From Stachybotrys elegans (taxonomy: Eukaryota > Ascomycota > Sordariomycetes > Hypocreales > Stachybotryaceae), in the NCBI GenBank assembly GCA_020746835.1, contig JAGPNK010000023.1:1-64000 (forward strand): a stretch of 64,000 nucleotides of DNA, written 5' to 3'. Positions 20,233-31,153 of this stretch are shown piece by piece. Position numbers and translations under genes: made by a program. The first letter of the stretch is position 1. Every line of letters begins with the position of its first letter. Under the pieces are notes generated by a model. It saw only the letters and a list, made by a program, of their open reading frames with translations, did no database searches and was not told where the DNA came from.

Positions 20233-21173
20233 TCAGCTTGAGTAATGGGCAACATAACCATATTCAACCATTGAGCCGTATCCATCCTGAGTAGCGTCAT
20301 TGGGGTTTCCAGGCTGTGATGCATATTAGCAAGAGCGCGTCATTTGTCACGCCCTGAACTCACCCAGTTACCTCCAACGGCCATGTTAAGAACGAGGAAG
20401 AATGGTGAGTGAGCAAGGCGCTCCCAAGCCTCGTCATCGTTAATATCATTTTTATGAACCCGGTGATACTCGGAATCATCAAGAAACCAAGCTATACTCT
20501 CCTGATCAAGGATATCGGGCCGACGATCGATCTCGACACGCCAGGTATGCCAACCCTGGTCCGGAATACTAGTGTCAGCACTGATGCCAGGTCTGCTCTC
20601 AAAGTGAAGCGTCCCATGGCCAACCAGTTCGCCATTGATGTTCTCCATAATATCGATCTCACCACAAAAGGGCCAGGATATGCCTTGCCGAATTGACGAA
20701 CCCAACATCCAAAAAGCAGGCCATAGACCTTGCTTACTGACACCTGAGTTACTACCAAAGCGTAGTACTGACTCAATTCGAGTCAACTTTCCAGAAAGAG
20801 GTGTTAGGGTACTGTACATGAATTTGAAATCAGCCTTTCTATGAATGTACATGTAAATCATGGGTTCCTACTAAATGCTCTCAACTCGGCCAGAAGTCCA
20901 TCCTCGAGGGGCGCCTTCATCCTTCCAGGGTACAAGCTGGAGAGTGTCGCCGCCGCTGAGCTGAATGTTCCGTGTATCTGTTGTGTAGATCTGAAGCTCA
21001 TTGTTCACACCAATATCACCATCGATGATGTTCCAGTTGGCAAGATTGGGGAGATGGCCTTTAGTACCTACGAAGTTATCTTGCCAGATGCGGGTGAGTT
21101 CGCGATACTGCGGCGATTCCCAACCAAGAGTGAAGCACGGTACAAAGGCTGCAAGAATGAAGAAGGGATGCAT
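20233..21173 (-). CDS. GH16 family beta-glucanase, secreted
   Basis: Exons 21173-20872, 20811-20364 and 20313-20233 give 276 residues. The start at 21173 gives a signal peptide (MHPFFILAAFVPCFTLG); the open frame extends further upstream without one. The introns (60 and 50 bases) have GTAGGA and GTGAGT donors. Splicing the first gives SGRVESIYTLTPLSGKLTRIE and splicing the second gives VGGNWPGNPNDATQDGYGSM, both family hallmarks. The catalytic motif is GEIDIMEN (E-x-D-x-x-E: nucleophile, assisting Asp, acid/base), followed by NINGELVGHGTLHFE and the DQGWHTWRVEID segment. GH16 enzymes of this branch cut beta-1,3(4)-glucans. The short length implies a bare catalytic domain. A MITE lies 149 bases upstream of the start and may have displaced its promoter. 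Confidence 0.85.
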
Positions 21174-21321
21174 AGATGCCAGCTTGGAATAGTTGTCCAG
21201 GCTCTTTGTCTTAACTTCTTTAGTATAGGATGAAGCCGTCAAGCCGTCAATGTAACGATGGTTTTGCGTTTGAGTCACTATAGAGTACCACAGCATGAAG
21301 TCAAGAAGCGCTAGAACATAT

Positions 21322-21568
21322 CCCCTTGAGTGTGGAGGAGGAGCAAGCTTGTATATGCCCTATACCTGCTCAATCGGCCCCCACGTACATAGAAGCTACA
21401 GTTTACTACCCTCTAGCTAGAGGGTTAAAAAGGTACTACATCAGTAACTGGTAATACTTACTATTAATATAGGCTATAGTAGAAAGAACAAGTATCTCTT
21501 TCTCTTCTACTTGTTATTGGCTAATATCCTGTTAGTGACTACCTTGCTCCTCCTCCACACTCAAGGGG
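21322..21568. mobile_element. MITE-like element, 247 bp with 26-bp perfect terminal inverted repeats
   Basis: The left end CCCCTTGAGTGTGGAGGAGG... (21322-21347) is the exact reverse complement of 21543-21568. The interior is A/T-rich, non-coding, and contains the 18-bp palindrome ACCCTCTAGCTAGAGGGT. Flanks are ACATAT and TTAGAG; I see no clear target-site duplication, so the superfamily is unassigned. The perfect repeats suggest recent insertion. It sits between the GH16 start and a GGACCAGTTTTCGGCC element at about 21655-21670. Confidence 0.85.
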
Positions 21569-21644
21569 TTAGAGCTGAGCTAGTTCCTGTGCCTAGTTTT
21601 AGGATCGCTTCTCTACCACGAAGCTGTCCAGCGGGCCGATAGAT

Positions 21645-22130
21645 GTGTGGATTGGGACCAGTTTTCGGCCACGGCTCTCGGAATTCTACTGTCGCTGGGC
21701 CCTCTTTCTGTCCTGGGAACAGATCATGGGTCACTTGGGGCCACACCGAAATCGTAAGAAACCCGTAAATGCACCCCACCATAGGTATGTGATTAATTCC
21801 GTTGCCTCTACTCCGTATGTACAAAAAAGCTGGAAGGTTTCCGGTCGGTCCAGAGAGACAAAGGCAAGCCTTACATTTAAGAATCCAACTAGGCAACAGC
21901 GCTGCGGTATGTTCATCACTCACCGATTCTTTTGCACTGGGACTAAACATCTTTCAGGACATGCTTTTTGCAGAAAATGCTTGACTAATCGCCGACGAGG
22001 TGGTGAAATAGCTCGGCAATGTCCTAGAACTCAGTGCTGTAGGAAGAAATACTGTGAATCCCAATGTTTGCGCCCCCTTTGGTGCGCAGAAAGCTGGCCT
22101 GAAGTTAAGAAGGAATCTCCAGTGGTCTAG
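21645..22130 (+). CDS. possible RING-like zinc-finger gene fragment
   Basis: The unspliced frame has 161 codons. A good intron can be read inside it (GTATGTTCATC ... ACTAAACATCTTTCAG, about 21906-21956), and splicing gives RQQRCGHAFCRKCL followed by ARQCPRTQCC. C-G-H-x-F-C-x-x-C and a later C-P-x-x-x-C are typical of the second half of a RING finger. The first cysteine pair is not seen in frame, so either an upstream exon is missed or this is a remnant. No start can be fixed. The minus-strand frame overlapping it (21561-21950) is a shadow. Confidence 0.3.
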   Translation: MWIGTSFRPRLSEFYCRWALFLSWEQIMGHLGPHRNRKKPVNAPHHRYVINSVASTPYVQKSWKVSGRSRETKASLTFKNPTRQQRCGMFITHRFFCTGTKHLSGHAFCRKCLTNRRRGGEIARQCPRTQCCRKKYCESQCLRPLWCAESWPEVKKESPVV

Positions 22131-22500
22131 GTAGATGGAGTAGCAACGCTCTGTTCTTGTTTCGACCTCGAGATATGATGTGATTGATGTGTTATGTCAT
22201 TGCCGACCAGTGGACTTTTGCTTACTGCTGCCTACCAGCCGGTCCCCCTATTTTTAGTCAGTTTAGGTACTTCTGTGCAAGGCTTGGAGCTATTTTAGGC
22301 TAACCTGTGGGTATGGAACCACCTAGTGATCCAAAAACTGGTTCCAGGAACAGAAATAGCCTGTACAGGTCCAAAAAGGGGTTTCTATTTAGCAACGCCG
22401 ATTCTGGACGATAGGTGGGAATCAGCAAACCCCTTATATGAACTATGTCTCTCCTTTGACTGTGCATTTGATGGTCTAGTGAGAAATCGCAGACAATTAA

Positions 22501-23045
22501 ATGGATTACAACTGGATGTTTCAAGACGAGCTCAAACTCGATCCCCAGCTGCTGGGTTTCCAGAGTCCTGGAGCGAGCGCCGAGGGTCCCTCAGGTGGAC
22601 AGAATGAGCCAAGCTCTATGGACTTTCTTTCTGGCCAAAGTCAGACGAATATATTGGATTCTTTGTTGGCTCCATGGCCTTGGTCAGAGAAAGTTCCTTC
22701 GCCGAAAAGGGGGGAACAGAAACAGGACAGTACACCGGCCGAGAAAAATAGCTGCGAACGTGAGACCCAGCAAATCAAACAAGCTATTGGCCGTCTTGTG
22801 GAAGAGTTGAATCGGATGGACGAGCGCCTAGGCAAGCTAGAGGGACGGATTAATGCCCTCGGAAATGGGTAAGTGGATTATATGCAAATAATCTTTCATC
22901 TGCTGACTTGGTTGGAAGACTGGAGCAGGAAAAAGACCGAATGAGCAAAGAAATAGACGGAAACATCCAAAAACTTCGTAAGTGGGCAGATGAAGTGGGA
23001 AATATTGTGAATGGGGTCATGAATACGATGACAGATTCCCAATGA
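22501..23045 (+). CDS. coiled-coil protein, PWPW family copy 1
   Basis: Exons 22501-22868 and 22919-23045 with a 50-base consensus intron (GTAAGTGG, branch CTGAC) give 164 residues. The N-terminal third is acidic and polar, with the conserved block NILDSLLAPWPWSEK at about residues 51-65. The C-terminal half is a continuous coiled coil (EELNRMDERLGKLEGRINAL, then EKDRMSKEIDGNIQKLRKWA). It is a clear paralogue of the minus-strand gene at 39381-40006. Both share the PWPW block, the SPK element after it, the coiled coil and the same intron position after the codon for NG. It is convergent with a DLWA-family coiled-coil gene at 23232-23915. I recognise no named family. An imperfect element (CCAAAAACTGG, 22331-22341) precedes it. 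Confidence 0.65.
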
Positions 23046-23231
23046 GATCTGCACATGTAACTAAGTTGAATAAAATCCTGACTATCAAACTAGGCCTTGT
23101 CCTGCCTTTCATAATATTCATGCGAGAAGGAATATGTTCTTTGCGGTTCCAACTTATGCTACGATTTTCGGATCCGCCTGCCTTGGCTGCTCGCAGCGCT
23201 GTCCAAACCCTCAAAACTAGATTCCTCCAAA

Positions 23232-23915
23232 CTATGTCCTCGCTTGTTTCTTGGCGCTTGCCTTAAGCTCATTGAGCGCCCCAACCACCCTGATCTCGGC
23301 TATAAGAGTGCTGATTTGCTCTTGAGGTATGACACTGCCACGTGTCGAAGCTACATTGTTCAGATCTGGCAGCTCGGCATGTTGGGTCATTGGGTGCTCT
23401 CCGATCTCCTGACTCTTCCTCGCCTTCATTGCGAGCAGCTCGTCATTTTTCTCCTGAAGTTGGATTTCGAGTAATTCATTGTGACGTATTTGTCGTTCCA
23501 GCTTTTTCATCAATGTCTCAGAGTCAGCTAGGACATCCTTGTACCTTCTCCGTTGCCGTTTGTATGCAGTCTGAAAGTTATCAGCCTTCCACTTCAATGC
23601 TCCATTCTCCTTCTCCAGATTTTTGATGAGAAGCAAGTTGCGGATGCGCTCCCTAATGCATTGCTTAATTGTTGTTTGGCTAGCCCAAAGATCTCGGCCA
23701 AGGTCATTTGATTCCATGGAGCTTCCAGCTGGGTGGTCAACTTGAACCTTGTAAGAATCAGCAAATTTATCTTTAATGCAGTATCTCGACTTTCTAACAT
23801 TGGCGGTGCGCTCCTCATCCATGACTCGGCTAGCTGCCAGAACAGATCGAGGGATAAGCTCTGATATTTGTTGGGTAGGCCTTCCGTTCTGCATGCCACT
23901 GAGCTCCGACCTCAC
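23232..23915 (-). CDS. coiled-coil protein, DLWA family copy 1
   Basis: Single exon, 227 residues. A polar N-terminus is followed by NDLGRDLWASQTTIKQC, a long coiled coil (residues 95-185) including RYKDVLADSETL, and a basic tail KASAKKQART. It is paralogous to the plus-strand gene at 36367-37444, which has LDRDLWAAAQTIRACRQ and YNSVLADSTKL at matching positions. The partner at 22501-23045 converges on it with 186 bases between the stops, and a copy of each family recurs at 36-40 kb, which suggests the two families travel together. No known domain. Probably an oligomer or an adaptor. Confidence 0.6.
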   Translation of the reverse strand: MRSELSGMQNGRPTQQISELIPRSVLAASRVMDEERTANVRKSRYCIKDKFADSYKVQVDHPAGSSMESNDLGRDLWASQTTIKQCIRERIRNLLLIKNLEKENGALKWKADNFQTAYKRQRRRYKDVLADSETLMKKLERQIRHNELLEIQLQEKNDELLAMKARKSQEIGEHPMTQHAELPDLNNVASTRGSVIPQEQISTLIAEIRVVGALNELKASAKKQART

Positions 23916-25267
23916 GGCTGAATAGGTTGAGAAGGTACTTGGTGGCGTGCCATATTCTACGCTGCAGCTAGACGATCATATATCCATGCAAATTCGCTCT
24001 CCCGTGAAGGCTTGATTGCTATTTTGGGTTGTGGATCTTGGAGGTGTGGCAAGGTGACTGCTGATATTTCACACCTGAGATATTTACTGATTGACGATGT
24101 CGAGACTAATGATAAAGATACTCTATTTGAATGACGTATGTGCCCAAAATTAGCCCCTTTCCCGTAAGCGCAGGCAATGTGAGATCCGGCAGCTCTGGAA
24201 ATTCTAGCACGGTGCTACGTTGGTACAACTTTGGTGCAGCTTCGGCCTCCTTTTCCCGAAAGCCGGTGCCAGTCCGTAATTTCTTTTCTACGTTTTCTGG
24301 TAAAGGATTCCGGGCCCCGACCTGCGCTTTCCATCATGGTATTTTTGATTTGCATTAACTGAGTTAACATGAACAATCAGCCCCCACTGTCAGTCATTAT
24401 GCATGATTCGATCCTCAATATAACCTCTTTATATGGTAACTGAAGTTAGGTAGATTGATTGTGTTAAGATGTGGAATATCTAAAAATAAACCGAATGTAG
24501 CTGTAATGCCCGGCAGGATAGGGTTACATCGCTTATTGCCCCCTCTTGAGGATCGGCTTTACCGTACCTACCTGCAGACTGTTTTAGTCAGGTGATGCTA
24601 TTGATTCAATTGCCGAAGTATCGGCTGTAAGAAAGCAGTAATGAGACCTTTACGGTGACCAATCAGCCAGAGAAACGGGCTAACGTTTCATTGCCCTGCG
24701 GAGTAGGTAGGGGGCTATTCTCTGGAGATAGGATCGCAAGGGCAACCGACCTGCCCAACTCCCGGTCGATCAATCACTTCAACTCGGTCAGATGACCATG
24801 AACTCTAAGCGAGGTGTGGGGCGATGGCGTAGGCAGGATCGCCATTTTGCTTCGTAATCGTGTTCAGTGACACAATCGTTCTGTTTGTATTATGCAGTTG
24901 GTCGACAGTCACTTTTGGGTGATAATTCCCAGAGAAATATGGGTCTACGGAGCCTTTTTAACCGCTTGTATTGGTTACCCTTGTGTCGGGTCACGCTAGT
25001 GATCGGCAACATGACTGATCAGCGTTGGTTGGCGATCGACGGAGTACTCCGTTGATGCACAAGACAGATGATGAATGCTGTAGCTGGGGAAGGGTGGAGA
25101 ACGAGGGATTCAATCCCATGTCGAGCCTCGGGCCATGTCGGCAATTGGCTAGTGCACACGAGTCTTCCATCATGCACTGAGACAGATAAATAATGCCTCC
25201 ATCAGGGGACCATATCCGTTGTTGCCGACGTCAGGCATCAACTCGCTTTGCATTGATCTTCTGAACC
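23916..25267. other. gene-poor, includes decayed repeat copy
   Basis: No supported gene. About 24965-25010 carries the motif TTACCCTTGTGTCGGGTCACGC, which recurs in diverged form at about 31930-31965 and 32575-32612. A perfect 14-bp palindrome (ACGGAGTACTCCGT) lies at 25039-25052. Confidence 0.4.
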
Positions 25268-26056
25268 ATGACCATGAGTAACTCCCAGTACCCGAACACT
25301 TGGCCTTCGAATGTTCATGGAGCACAAGCAAGATATCCTCCACATACACCTCCTCCTCAGCCTCGCGGACCAGCTCCTGGTCAAATGCGTCCCCAGCCTG
25401 ATTTGGCTCCACCCCCAATGCTTCATCCACCCCCAGTGCTTCATCCACCACCACCAACAACGACGCCTTATCCATCTCAACAGCAGATAGCTCGCACAGA
25501 AGCTCAACGTGCCGAGCTGCTGCAGTGTGAGAAGGAAAGGACGAGGCAATACCAATTAGCGCTAGAGAAGGAGCGCGTCCAAGTATTGGGGCAAATGGTT
25601 CAAGCCTTACTTCCTAGGCCCGGGCAATGGACCCCCCCAGGCACGTCCGACCCATCCTAAACTACTAAACCAAGCCCAGCTGACATATGTACTTGTATGC
25701 TGCAAACAGGTACTTCACCCCGTCCAGCTGTGATCCAAGGGAACACAGTTCCAACTTCAATGGGCGCCCCATTACAAACAGCGAACACTACTCCGGGCTC
25801 TGTTACTCAACCGCCATACATGGTACTGACTAAAGAGGGTTGGCCTTCAACTTTTCACCATCATAAAATGCACACACATGAAACAGCCAAAGCTCACAAG
25901 CGACCTCGACTTAAACGAGCCAATTCGACAGTAAGCCGCCTGGCGACGAGCTCCCAGGAAGTGGCCGGACCGGAGGAGCAAAGCGAAAGTTCAAATCTGG
26001 TGTCGGCACCGGAGCAGTTGCAAGACACAGGAGCACAGAACACGGATAGAGAGTAG
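25268..26056 (+). CDS. proline-rich hypothetical protein
   Basis: Exons 25268-25640 and 25710-26056 can be joined across a 69-base GC-AG intron (CCAG|GCACGT ... AAACAG, branch CTAAAC). Phase 1 is kept and the product has 239 residues. Without it, exon 1 ends three codons later at a TAA. The N-terminal 70 residues are proline-rich with a short direct repeat (MLHPPPVLHPPPP). A charged helix follows (TEAQRAELLQCEKERTRQY...). The second exon is Ser/Thr/Pro-rich with a basic patch KAHKRPRLKRANS. There is no known domain. Probably disordered with one coiled coil, possibly nuclear. It lacks a CArG-like element upstream. Confidence 0.5.
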
Positions 26057-27122
26057 TGGCCAAGCCAAGCTGTTTCGTATCATAGTTCTTCTTTTTTTAT
26101 AAACCTGCTGTTTAGTCCCCATCTGTGTTTGCAATCAATGCAATGTTCGCTAGCCACTGATAATGGAGTCAAACCTAGGCAGTAATTGACCAAACTGGAG
26201 GACGTTGTACAAAAAGTTCTGGACTGGGGAACCCATATGAGATTCACAAAGGTTTCTTGTCAATCGACATGCAGCACCTTGCCAAACTATGCAACTCGCA
26301 TCGCAGAGTCAGCCTCACAACAGAAGAATCCATCGGGATAAACACCACTTCATATTGCTTGTCTAGGTTGCTATACACTGCTAGACGATCTTGCTGCACA
26401 CCTTGTCCATCACAGCAGGCATCTCTCTGGATGCAGCATGCAAAGTTAACTGGCAGGAGATGTGGTTCGATGAAGGAGAGAGAATAGATGGCAGAAAGAT
26501 TGGGGGATGGCTAGGTACCTGAAATCAGGCATCGCGCAGCACCGGTAGTTGGTCTAGGCAAGGCAGATATTGCCATGTGGGGACCTCGTTGAACTCATCA
26601 CCAACAACGAAGGAAGACCCACCTCTCCAGCCCTTACGTATGACACCGGCAAATGGCATTGGTATCTCCGATAGACGGCCTGTTCCAAACGCCCGATTGC
26701 CGACCCTTGCAATCCATCAGAAGTTGAGACCCTCAGGCCACGTCATCCTTTTTGCTGCCCATGAACCGCCTTGGAGGCAGTCAAGCAACGTCTTGTAGAT
26801 ACTATTCCTACGCTACATGGTGGTTCCTTCTATAAATACATCCATTCAAAATCTATGACCTCACTCCAGGGCAATAATGACTGCTGACTACGTGGGGCCG
26901 TAACCTGAAATCGACTTTCGCGAAGAGGAGGGAGTAGAGCTAGCTTTCCTCCCAAATTGGGCTGAACGATGATACCATTCCCAAGCACCTGAAAGACCAT
27001 GGTATCAGAACGTTGAACTGCTTCTAGAATTACAGCAGTAAATCAATTCAAGAGATTGGTATTCGATAAGAAAGATTTGAAAACGAGCTCGGTCGGGAAT
27101 AAAGCCATCTCGCCAGGGGATT
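26057..27122. other. intergenic, nothing recognised
   Basis: Frames at 26257-26487 and 26577-26798 are short and lack domains. Neighbouring frames contain brief open blocks that could be relics of a dead gene, but I cannot name it. Confidence 0.3.
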
Positions 27123-28633
27123 CTAGCTGTGATAGTTCTTGTAGGGTTTGATTCCATCCCATGGTCCTGAATTCTCGTGTTCCCCTTTGTTCCCAACCTC
27201 ATTGTCCATACTCAGGAACATGGCATTGCTGTTTATCTCCACAGAGATTTCAGTTGTTCGCAAAATCCTGTTTTGATCAAACCTACCTTGTCTATCGCAG
27301 ATTGTTGTTGATAGTTCGTTAACCGGTCCATGAAATTCTGTGGGCACCGCATTTTCGTGCCATTGAGGACTGTTTCCGCCCGCCATGGATGGCTGTTTCT
27401 GAGCGTTCCTCTTTATATCCTGAACTTTGGATAGTGGATATTCGAACATGGTCAATACCCACGTATCATGGAAGGCCTTCGGGAAGAACGGGACGCAGAA
27501 CACGAGCAGGACGCAGGTACTCTCAGCCAGAAACCAGAGAACTGCTGGCCCTTGATCGAAGATGAAGTCCGCTTCATAATCCAACCGACTGATTGTGTAC
27601 ACGAGCCCGGTGGCACAACCAACCGCTCTGTGCAAACATGAATTAGCAGGCTGAAGGGAATGGGCGTGAGAGATCACTCACAGTAACCCAACGGAGAAGA
27701 CAATGGCAATGCCTGCCCTTCTCTTTCGTGTTGCTTGAAGGCCCCAAATCGTCCGTTGGGGTAGAATGAATATAAATACGTCGAGAACCAAGTTAAAGAC
27801 TGCTGATGGAATATCCAGGCTGCCTCGTGTATAACATTCCCCGGGTACCCATCTCCTCCAAATCTTGCTATACGGTCGACAGTGAAACTGAAGCGCAATA
27901 AAATACGCGATATAAAATATAACACTGATAATAATGAGGGCATTGCAAGTACGCGAGAATCGGTTCTGGACGCCATAGGGCACGAAGATTCGCTTCCATT
28001 CGTAGAGGATCGCGGGTTTAATCAACACTGTGAATAAGCAGTAGAAAATAGGCTGAAGGTAGAGCTGCTAAAACCAGGCAGGATATTCGTTAGCCAGGAA
28101 ACATGAAAGAACACTTGACTCACAAATAATACGTGTGATATTTGTAGGAAGGAGAAGTTCCATTGGTGATTCCAGAATGTCCTCAGCATTGCAAGTCGAT
28201 AGGTCGTACCAACAAGACCGCAATAGGCACCCTAGCAGAGCATGTTAGCCCTTTACCCTGAACAAGCAGACACGAGCCGCAGTAATCTCACAAACGATAG
28301 AAGGCCCAAAACTTGATTTAGAGTTAGCAGGTCGGATTACTGAATACAACACTTCAACTGACCATTTGGCAGTGATAAAAGCCTGCCAGTAATGAACTGC
28401 GAGTAGCATCGAACTGAAACAGCAAACGATGTCAGAACCAGAAACGTTGTTGTCACAGCGATAGCGATATCGCCCCTATGATGTGGACTAGAGAGATTGG
28501 GTATAACGCCATCCGGTGGCTGCATCACTGGACTATTTAGGACGATGGTCCTGTTCGGCTCTGGGGGCAAGTCAATGTTGAGCTGTTCCGCCATAATTAT
28601 TGAGTCGTTTGCGGATACCGGGGAGATGTCCAA
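27123..28633 (-). CDS. fungal rhodopsin-like seven-helix membrane protein (PTH11-related)
   Basis: Five exons: 28633-28363, 28311-28292 (20 bases), 28231-28124, 28067-27682 and 27627-27123. Phases match throughout and the product has 429 residues. The external N-terminus carries N-R-T and N-L-S sites. Seven hydrophobic segments follow, with the FHCRPYSKIWRRWVPGECY loop typical of this fungal family (C-x-P-x3-W ... G-x-C) between helices. The C-terminal tail of about 110 residues is cytoplasmic and polar. Members are orphan receptors or membrane organisers; many act in host sensing, but ligands are unknown. It is divergent from the MFS gene at 29175 with 541 bases between starts. The 20-base exon is needed to keep phase and has good flanking signals. 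Confidence 0.75.
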
Positions 28634-29174
28634 GGCCAGTAATGACGAGAAAATGCGTTCTATAGAGGCAAAATCTCATACAATCCAACGGTCCTGTATA
28701 TACATAAGTGTGCGGCATCATCCCTCATGAATTGGAGCCCGGCTCAGAACCTCTTCTCGTGCTTGCTAGATGAGTGGCGAAGTGGACCAATGTTGAGCCC
28801 TCAGCCAACTTGGAGGTTGGCCCACTAACGTCGGCCGCCAAATGATTCTCTGAGCGCACGTAAGGCAAGGATGACGGCCCGATCTGCCCTAAGCGAGGTG
28901 TGCAAGGTCCAAGGACCTCGTGGTCTGTTGAATTGATCTTCATGTGCCCACTCATGCAAGGAGAGGAGGAGGGGAGAGTGGGGGGGGGTTGCCTTGCAGG
29001 CTTTCGAATACGAACAAACCAACACAAAGTCCGAACGGTGCTGGCGGGGGAGGGTATTTCCTTATCTGCAGGCCATCCCCCGAATTTTCCAGACATACTC
29101 TTTTCACAATTTCCAAATTTCTCCTTTCCTTGTTCCCTGCATCATTCTGTTCATCCAGAGGCCCCTTTTGCAGC
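28634..29174. promoter_or_regulatory. divergent promoter of the 7TM and MFS genes
   Basis: Shared upstream region. It has no CCC-N6-GGG element, unlike the accessory genes. A G-rich run (GGGGGGGG, about 28980-28988) and a TATA-like TATATACATAAG (about 28695) are present. The plus frame reaching upstream of 29175 is only an extension of the MFS frame. Confidence 0.35.
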
Positions 29175-31153
29175 ATGGCGCATGAGATTCACAAAGGCTT
29201 CCAAAGCCCACGGGGCCGTGAAGACACACGCAGATCCGATTCTCCTCCTGGCATACAGCCGATGGAACAAGAGCGCCCCCTTAGCGGGGAGAGCGAGGGG
29301 TTATCTGCTGAACTACCACGCTTTAACTATCCTCAAGGTGCTCAGTTCTGGCTCTTGTCCTCTTGCATTGCCGTCATGATGTTCATGACAAACCTGGAGA
29401 TCCCCGTTGTCACAACAGCCTTGGTCGAAATAACAGATGACTTAGGCGGCTTCGAAGAAGCTGGGTGGATAGTCGCCAGTTATTTACTTGGCTACGTTTG
29501 TTAGTTTTACCCATCATAACTTGCTACAATATACTAACATATTATAAAGCTGTTAGTGTCATTAGCGCCAAGTTCAGCGACATATTCAGCAGGAAATTAG
29601 TCTTTATGATAATGATAGCCATTTTTATCATCTTCTCGGCTGCTTGTGCGACTGCGCAGACGATCGTTCAGTTGTGAGTTGCCCGCGACCTATATATATC
29701 ATGTTTGTTGACGCCCCGTGTAGTATCGTCTTCCGGGCTTTTCAGGGTGTTGGTGGCGGTGGTTCTTTTGCGCTTTGCAACATCATGGTCATCGAAATTG
29801 TCCCACCAGACCATTATCCACAATATGTGTCGAACATCGCGATCGTTAATGCCCTCGCCTTGGTTCTTGGTCCGATACTTGGCGGTGCTATTTCATCTAA
29901 TACGACATGGAGATGGATATTCATTATGAAGTATGGATTGTTTTGTTACACAAATATATCTGATCCCTAGCCTGCTGACCTATCCATTCTATAGTGTTCC
30001 CATTGCTCTGATACCCTTCATCATCGCCTGGTTTATCATGCCAAAAGATTTTCCCTACCAGGGGCTCACGATTGATCACCCATCAGCCAAACTCGGTCGG
30101 ATCGACTGGCCCGGAACTATTCTCATTCTTTTAGCTACATTGGGTATAACCACAGCTTTTGAGCAAGCTGAGCGACGCTTCCCCTGGAGGTCGGCCTATG
30201 TTATCTCTCTTCTTACCACCTCGGGCATTCTCTGGATTCTTCTCTTATGGTGGGAGCGACGTATCACTCTATATCAAAAGAGTGACCGAGAGCCTATCCT
30301 ACCATGGAGATTCTTTACAAACCGAGAGATGATAGGCATTCTACTGTAACGATTTCCTTACCCAGGTCATGGTCACTACTAATGTAATACCTTTCTAGAA
30401 ACTTTTTCTACCTTGGAGGGCCTACAGTGAACACAATGTTCATTATTCCCTTGCGGTTCCAAGTTATATATAAGACATCAGGCCTGGAAGCTGGAATTAG
30501 GCTTCTGCCATTTACTAGTGCCTTACCCATAGGTGCTTTTACAGCATCATTACTTACAGGTAGGGTTAAAGTACCTGCTGTTTATCTTTTATTTTCAGGC
30601 TCTATTCTCCAAGTCATTGGATTTGCACTTTTAAGTACACTTCCAACGGATTTAAGTGTCCCAAATCAAATTTATGGCTATGAGTTTCTCAGTGGTATGG
30701 GATGCGGTATTAACTATGCACTCCTCTTTATATTGATCCCTCATGTGAGCGAGAGGATTGATCACGGTAAAGTACCCCAGTACATTTTCTTCTATTTCTT
30801 TAAACAAGGGAAATGGGTTTTAACAACTTCTCCTTTTTCTAGCTGTCGGAATGGGGGCGGCTGGACAGATCCGAATGATTGGCAGCACCGTGTTGCTTGC
30901 TATATCAACGTCAATATTCAACAGTTACTCGAGCCCAAGAGTAAGAGAGATCGTTGGCTCACTACACACTCTCCCTGAATGGAGTCTTTCTTCAAGTGAA
31001 GCGATTGAGGCGCTTCCAACGGAGATCCAAGACAATGTGCGCGAAGTACTTGCGGAAGGCTTCAATTGGCAAATCCTCACCCTTTGTGTGTCTGCTGCGT
31101 TGCAGATTCCTGCCTCGCTCATGATGCTAAGAGGAAAGAACATTAGGGTTTAG
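29175..31153 (+). CDS. MFS drug exporter, DHA2 (14-helix) type
   Basis: Six exons: 29175-29499, 29550-29673, 29724-29930, 29995-30345, 30399-30766 and 30843-31153, with phases consistent; 561 residues. A cytoplasmic N-terminus of about 48 residues precedes helix 1 (FWLLSSCIAVMMFMTNLEI). Motif A-like AKFSDIFSRK, motif B RAFQGVGGGG and antiporter motif C LVLGPILGGAIS are all present, followed by the long second half expected of a 14-helix proton antiporter. Such proteins export toxins or drugs from the plasma membrane or vacuole. No biosynthetic gene is adjacent, so the substrate is unknown. The ATG at 29175 is the first that gives a normal-length N-terminus. Confidence 0.85.

Noticed and set aside
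28944..29174. Longer N-terminus for the MFS gene
   Set aside because: The upstream extension is low-complexity G-rich sequence and has no family match; the ATG at 29175 fits.
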